DNA of 64,000 nucleotides. Origin: Margaritifera margaritifera. Lineage: Eukaryota > Mollusca > Bivalvia > Unionida > Margaritiferidae. Location: positions 306,001-370,000 of the forward strand of contig JAQPZY010000806.1 of the NCBI GenBank assembly GCA_029931535.1, written 5' to 3'. Shown here in pieces: positions 60,866 through 64,000 of the stretch; position 1 is the stretch's first letter, and every line of letters starts with the position of its first letter. Under the pieces are notes generated by a model, which saw only the letters and a list, made by a program, of their open reading frames with translations, made no database searches and was not told the origin of the DNA. Position numbers and translations under genes: made by a program.

Positions 60866-60916
60866 TTTCTGACAGCCAATAGAAAGACGTTCCTTTCATT
60901 CTATTGGCTCAGAAAG
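60866..60916. promoter_or_regulatory. Inverted pair of CCAAT boxes
   Basis: TTTCTGACAGCCAATAGAA faces TTCTATTGGCTCAGAAA, a hairpin with a CCAAT box (NF-Y site) on each strand. It sits ~0.7 kb upstream of the 61572 start codon. It may be regulatory or just a palindrome. Confidence 0.35.
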
Positions 60917-60999
60917 ATACTGAACGGAGACAATTTTTGTTTCTAAGCAATGGGAACGTATCGTGCGTACAGACAAGATGCAATATTTATTTAATCGTC

Positions 61000-61474
61000 T
61001 CTGAGAAATGGACATTTGTTTTACCGACATCTGATTGGCAATGAGAGTTTGATTGATTTAGGACAAGTCAGTATCAGCATCAGCTTTATAGATATACCTC
61101 GTGAAATGGATCTCTCAGTAGGCAGAAGAGACCCAATTATTCGTGTATAACCATTTGTACTGTTTGGACAACTCTACCGATGTATCTTGCATGAAGCAGT
61201 TATAGTTTGAGTGAAGGCAATATCGTAGGTGTTCATTCAAGATGGGATATTGGCATTCTTCTGTTGGATACATTTCGTGATGTAAGAACTTTTCATCAGA
61301 CCTCGATATTGTATGAATCGGATCTTTTCTGCTTAATTTGAGTATTCAAGTTCCATAAAGAGTGTTACATAGAGAACTGTTTTGCCTGCAATGCACTTCG
61401 CGTTTTCGCGGAGTATAACGTAAATTAAAATATATAATTCCTAAACTGCGATAATCAATATGTATTTCCTTCAG
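61000..61474 (+). promoter_or_regulatory. Upstream region shared with the 29.6 kb paralogue
   Basis: Partner of 28985-29477: CTGATTGGCAATG...TTGATTTAGGACAAGTCAGT and CGTGAAATGGATCT blocks are in the same order. Leads to the acceptor TTTCCTTCAG (61474). Confidence 0.55.
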
Positions 61475-61704
61475 TCATGAGTGGAATTCTACACGATATG
61501 TGAAAGGATTACATGTATTTTCCCTCACCCAAAATTGGATGTAGATAAATACGAAAAGAGATATGCTTGGGATGCTAAAATTTCAATGTTGGAAGTTTTG
61601 GAAAAGAAACAAGTTACCTTTACTTGTATGTTTTTTCGGAAGCTTCTGGTGTGGAGTGGCCGTGATCATGATACTCACCTACCTGAGCATGATTAATACT
61701 CAAG
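61475..61704 (+). CDS. First coding exon of a type II membrane protein, paralogue 3
   Basis: The ATG at 61572 opens 44 codons plus one base, ending at donor GTAAAT (61705). Residues 3-14 KFQCWKFWKRNK form a basic stop; residues 15-41 (LPLLVCFFGSFWCGV, AVIMILTYLSMI) are the membrane segment. Compared with 29609-29741, 35 of 44 residues match. From codon 14 to 38 I count 11 silent changes against one V-to-I replacement, so selection has kept the protein. 61475-61571 is likely 5' UTR after an acceptor. The next exon is at 62630. An overlapping frame (61481-61696) in another phase is a shadow. Confidence 0.82.
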
Positions 61705-61726
61705 GTAAATATACCGTATAACCCCC

Positions 61727-61757
61727 CACCACCACCACCACCACCACCACCACCACC
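61727..61757. repeat. (ACC)n microsatellite
   Basis: About 10 ACC units just inside the first intron. Confidence 0.93.
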
Positions 61758-62049
61758 CACCCAACAACAACAACACACATTTCCAATTATTTTGTCAGTC
61801 ACATGACGCTGTCTCTGGCATTGTCAAGATAGGTTATTTGGATTTGAAGACATTTTAGATGAAAAGCAAAGAACGCTGAAAATGTATGCTCTTTGCTACT
61901 TTTTTTTACTGTCAGTGACTCTTTCGTGCATAAAATGTAACAATGCAAAAGTGTTGAGACAGTTATCTCTGTTGAAAGTCTGTGGGTGAATATAACGGAC
62001 GCTTTTTTTTCGAAGTTTCACGTTTATGTACTTCTCTTGCTATAACTTC

Positions 62050-62240
62050 TATATGTAAGGTGACATCGTGGCTCAGTATTTAAGGCGTTAGACTCGCGAC
62101 CAGAATGGTGCAGGTTCAATTCCCACCATCGGATCAACCCTAATCGGCTACAGTAATATGTCCTCGGGCATTTTACTCTACTCGCCTCGGTACAATATAA
62201 CCTTGAAAGTGTTGTCGTGCCGTAAAAAACCAACATGTTG
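62050..62240 (+). mobile_element. tRNA-derived SINE in the intron
   Basis: The tRNA-like head has GTGGCTCAGTATTTAAGGCG (A-box region) and B-box GGTTCAATTCC at 62112. The body TGTCCTCGGGCA...CTCGCCTCGG is shared with the 19.6 kb SINE. It lies in the intron between 61704 and 62630, in the sense direction. Confidence 0.8.
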
Positions 62241-62292
62241 TTTGTCACGATTATTATGATGCCTTGCCGTATTTCTTTTTGACATTTTTTGT

Positions 62293-62357
62293 ACCACTCA
62301 GACAAAGTCACTTCCAATGGTTTTGTACCATTCAGACAAAGTCACTTCCAAGGTTTA
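62293..62357. repeat. 34-bp tandem duplicate
   Basis: Two units of TTTTGTACCACTCAGACAAA plus 14 bp in the same intron. Confidence 0.85.
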
Positions 62358-62629
62358 GCTAAGGTCTATACTGAGATACAATAGCTTCAAAAAATTTAAT
62401 CGTAACTTGTTTTTTATTTGGTTGCGCCTAAGGTCCGAACAATGAAAGTAAATTCACAAAAGAAAATCGCGTAAGGAGAAGTTTTGTTTCTTATCTTTCT
62501 ATGTCAGCTTGCATGCTGTTTTTGCACGCATGAATGCTTTATTTGTTTTCCCAAATGGTGTGCATGTGCATAATTATCTGATTTTCTGTTTGTTGCAAAT
62601 ACATTCAACATTATATTCTTATTTACAAG

Positions 62630-62731
62630 CATGTAAATCAATAGATCCCATATGCCGTCCTTCAAGCCTTCAAGGAAACGAAGAACTAACGGTATCCGTG
62701 GTGGTTTTGACTTTCGCTATGAGAAAGGAAA
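62630..62731 (+). CDS. Second exon of the type II membrane protein, paralogue 3
   Basis: A 102-nt segment between acceptor TTCTTATTTACAG-like TTATTTACAAG (62629) and donor GTAAGC (62732). It starts with two bases, CA, that complete the codon begun by the spare G of exon 1 (giving Ala), then reads CKSIDPICRPSSLQGNEE and LTVSVVVLTFAMRKE, leaving one spare base. The phase match with exon 1 is exact. A cysteine-containing stem followed by a hydrophobic beta-strand (TVSVVVLTF) is how the catalytic domain of many Golgi GT-A transferases begins, but this is too little for a family call. Later exons were not found before the window ends. Confidence 0.6.
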
Positions 62732-62734
62732 GTA

Positions 62735-63366
62735 AGCCCTGTTGAATCATATCTTTTTCAGAGGGTTTTCCCCTTTTACTGCTAAAATTTGGACTTCTTT
62801 ATTATTTTATTTTTTTTGAGGGGGGATGGGGGATGGGAGAGAGAATATTTAAACTTTTTAAAGGTTTTCTATTAAATATTTGACACAGTAACCACATTCT
62901 AATGCAAAGTTTCTCTACAGTTTTCAGTTCAGTAAGCTCGACTTGCTTGGATGAAAATGTAAAATAAAAAATAACAAAAATAAAACATGTACTATATCAA
63001 AATGTAGAGGTAATGGTGCTTGGATAAAATCATACCACTTAATATGTATAACAATATTACCATAATGTTTGCAAAGCCACTAAGCAGTTTGGTGTTATCA
63101 AAGTCCACCGAGCAAAAGAGAATTCATCTATTCAGGTGTCAAATCGGGACTACGGTTAAAATGAAAAAAATAAATGAACATGGAAATGTGATGAAATTTA
63201 ATTCAACATTGGTTCAAAATTATAATTTAAAATTTTGATTCCGTCCAGCTGCGGGAATTTTTAGTTTTCTGCAAGCTTTGTTCTTGGTAATTATGCACAC
63301 TCAGAAATGCCATATACTGGTATTCTCTTGGTATAAGAAAAGACCGTCTGAAAGTTTCATGGATGG
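62735..63366. other. Intron-like, no supported exon
   Basis: The frame at 63020-63238 contains AKPLSSLVLSKSTEQKRIHLF. I tested it as exon 3, but its nearby acceptors do not fit the phase left by exon 2. Confidence 0.3.
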
Positions 63367-63555
63367 TCTTTTTCATGTATTGAAACGCTAATCAAAAGTA
63401 AAGCATGAATAATTGTAACCCAATACTTGGCCTTTTCATGTATTGAAATGCTTATCAAAAGTAAAACATGAATAATTGTAACCCAATACTTGGCCTTTTC
63501 ATGTATTGAAATGCTTATCAAAAGTAAAACATGAATAATTGTAACCCAATACTTA
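63367..63555. repeat. Minisatellite, 63 bp x 3
   Basis: Three units containing TTTTCATGTATTGAAATGCT; units 2 and 3 are almost identical. Confidence 0.95.
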
Positions 63556-64000
63556 GCATATAATAAAACGAGTCACAATATACATAACCATAAAGGCAAT
63601 TTTTTAAAAATGGCGCCAGACGTAGTGCGAAACAGGCTTCATCGATGTTACTCGTGGATGTTATCTGACTGAAACATGTTAGAGAGGAGGGATCTTTTTA
63701 AACTTCAAAACATGTCACATCAGAAAAAAGACAACTCAATAGTGCTTTACAAATTTAAAAAGAAGAATCTGAGAGTGATGTAATACAGCACTCAGATTGA
63801 TCACATCGTCATGCTCATTGTAGAATTTGTGGACTTGGCTTAACGATCATTCGGCGAAAGTTAGACATGATGATTAGTTTAAAGTAAGTGTTGTATATAA
63901 ATAATTTACCAATGTGTTTTGTGTTTGGATTCTGGTACTAATCTACATGGATTTTGCCAATTTGTGACAAGAATTTTAACCAGCTGCAGATCCAGGTTAG
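63556..64000. other. No recognisable feature
   Basis: AT-rich sequence to the window end. Confidence 0.4.

Noticed and set aside
62050..62125. tRNA gene
   Set aside because: A/B-box-like words are present but cloverleaf pairing is poor and a SINE body follows; same for 19740-19815.
63020..63238. Exon 3 of the 61.5 kb gene
   Set aside because: LSSLVLSKSTEQKRIHLF is tempting as a transferase motif, but nearby acceptors do not match the phase left by exon 2.

Overview
The window looks like eukaryotic nuclear DNA from an animal. It is AT-rich, full of (TA)n tracts and minisatellites, and has no long open reading frames. Candidate genes appear only as short exons bounded by GT/AG signals. The mix of decayed non-LTR retrotransposons, tRNA-derived SINEs, hAT-type MITEs and abundant 38-82 bp tandem arrays is what I would expect from a marine invertebrate, most likely a mollusc such as a bivalve. 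That taxonomic call is inference, not proof.

Layout. 1-10.8 kb: a LINE 3' end, two diverged copies of a ~0.9 kb segment, a hAT MITE with a perfect 8-bp target duplication, minisatellites, and one candidate internal exon (8740-8845). 12-17 kb: a nested repeat stack in which one plus-strand LINE reverse transcriptase is broken into three pieces by an inverted-repeat-flanked block (holding a double-hairpin MITE and a LINE tail carrying a solo LTR) and by an opposite-strand LINE tail. 17-26.2 kb: minisatellites, a minus-strand signal-peptide ORF, a SINE, hAT elements (one 1.76 kb copy with its own nested repeats) and a minus-strand LINE RT.

26.8-35 kb: a probable minus-strand exon, then the first exon of a type II membrane protein (29609-29741), a 17-copy 60-bp array, and a decayed copy of the same exon at 34.9 kb. 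35-47 kb: mostly non-coding, with fold-back elements, a frameshifted RTE-like LINE (41.8-43.1 kb) and a double-hairpin MITE. 48-56.7 kb: a 58-codon candidate exon, a ~300-bp higher-order repeat carrying a hormone-response-element-like palindrome, further minisatellites, and a 1.65 kb DNA transposon with ~50-bp TIRs and TTAA flanks. 59.7-64 kb: a single-hairpin relative of the double-hairpin MITE, then the best gene evidence in the window. This is a second copy of the 29.6 kb exon (61572-61704) followed by a phase-compatible exon 2 (62630-62731).

The main biological signal is a dispersed paralogous family of signal-anchor (type II) membrane proteins on the plus strand, with two intact first exons and one decayed. 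Over codons 14-38 the two intact copies differ by 11 synonymous changes and one conservative replacement. I could not assign a function. The second theme is a family of palindromic double-hairpin MITEs present four times.
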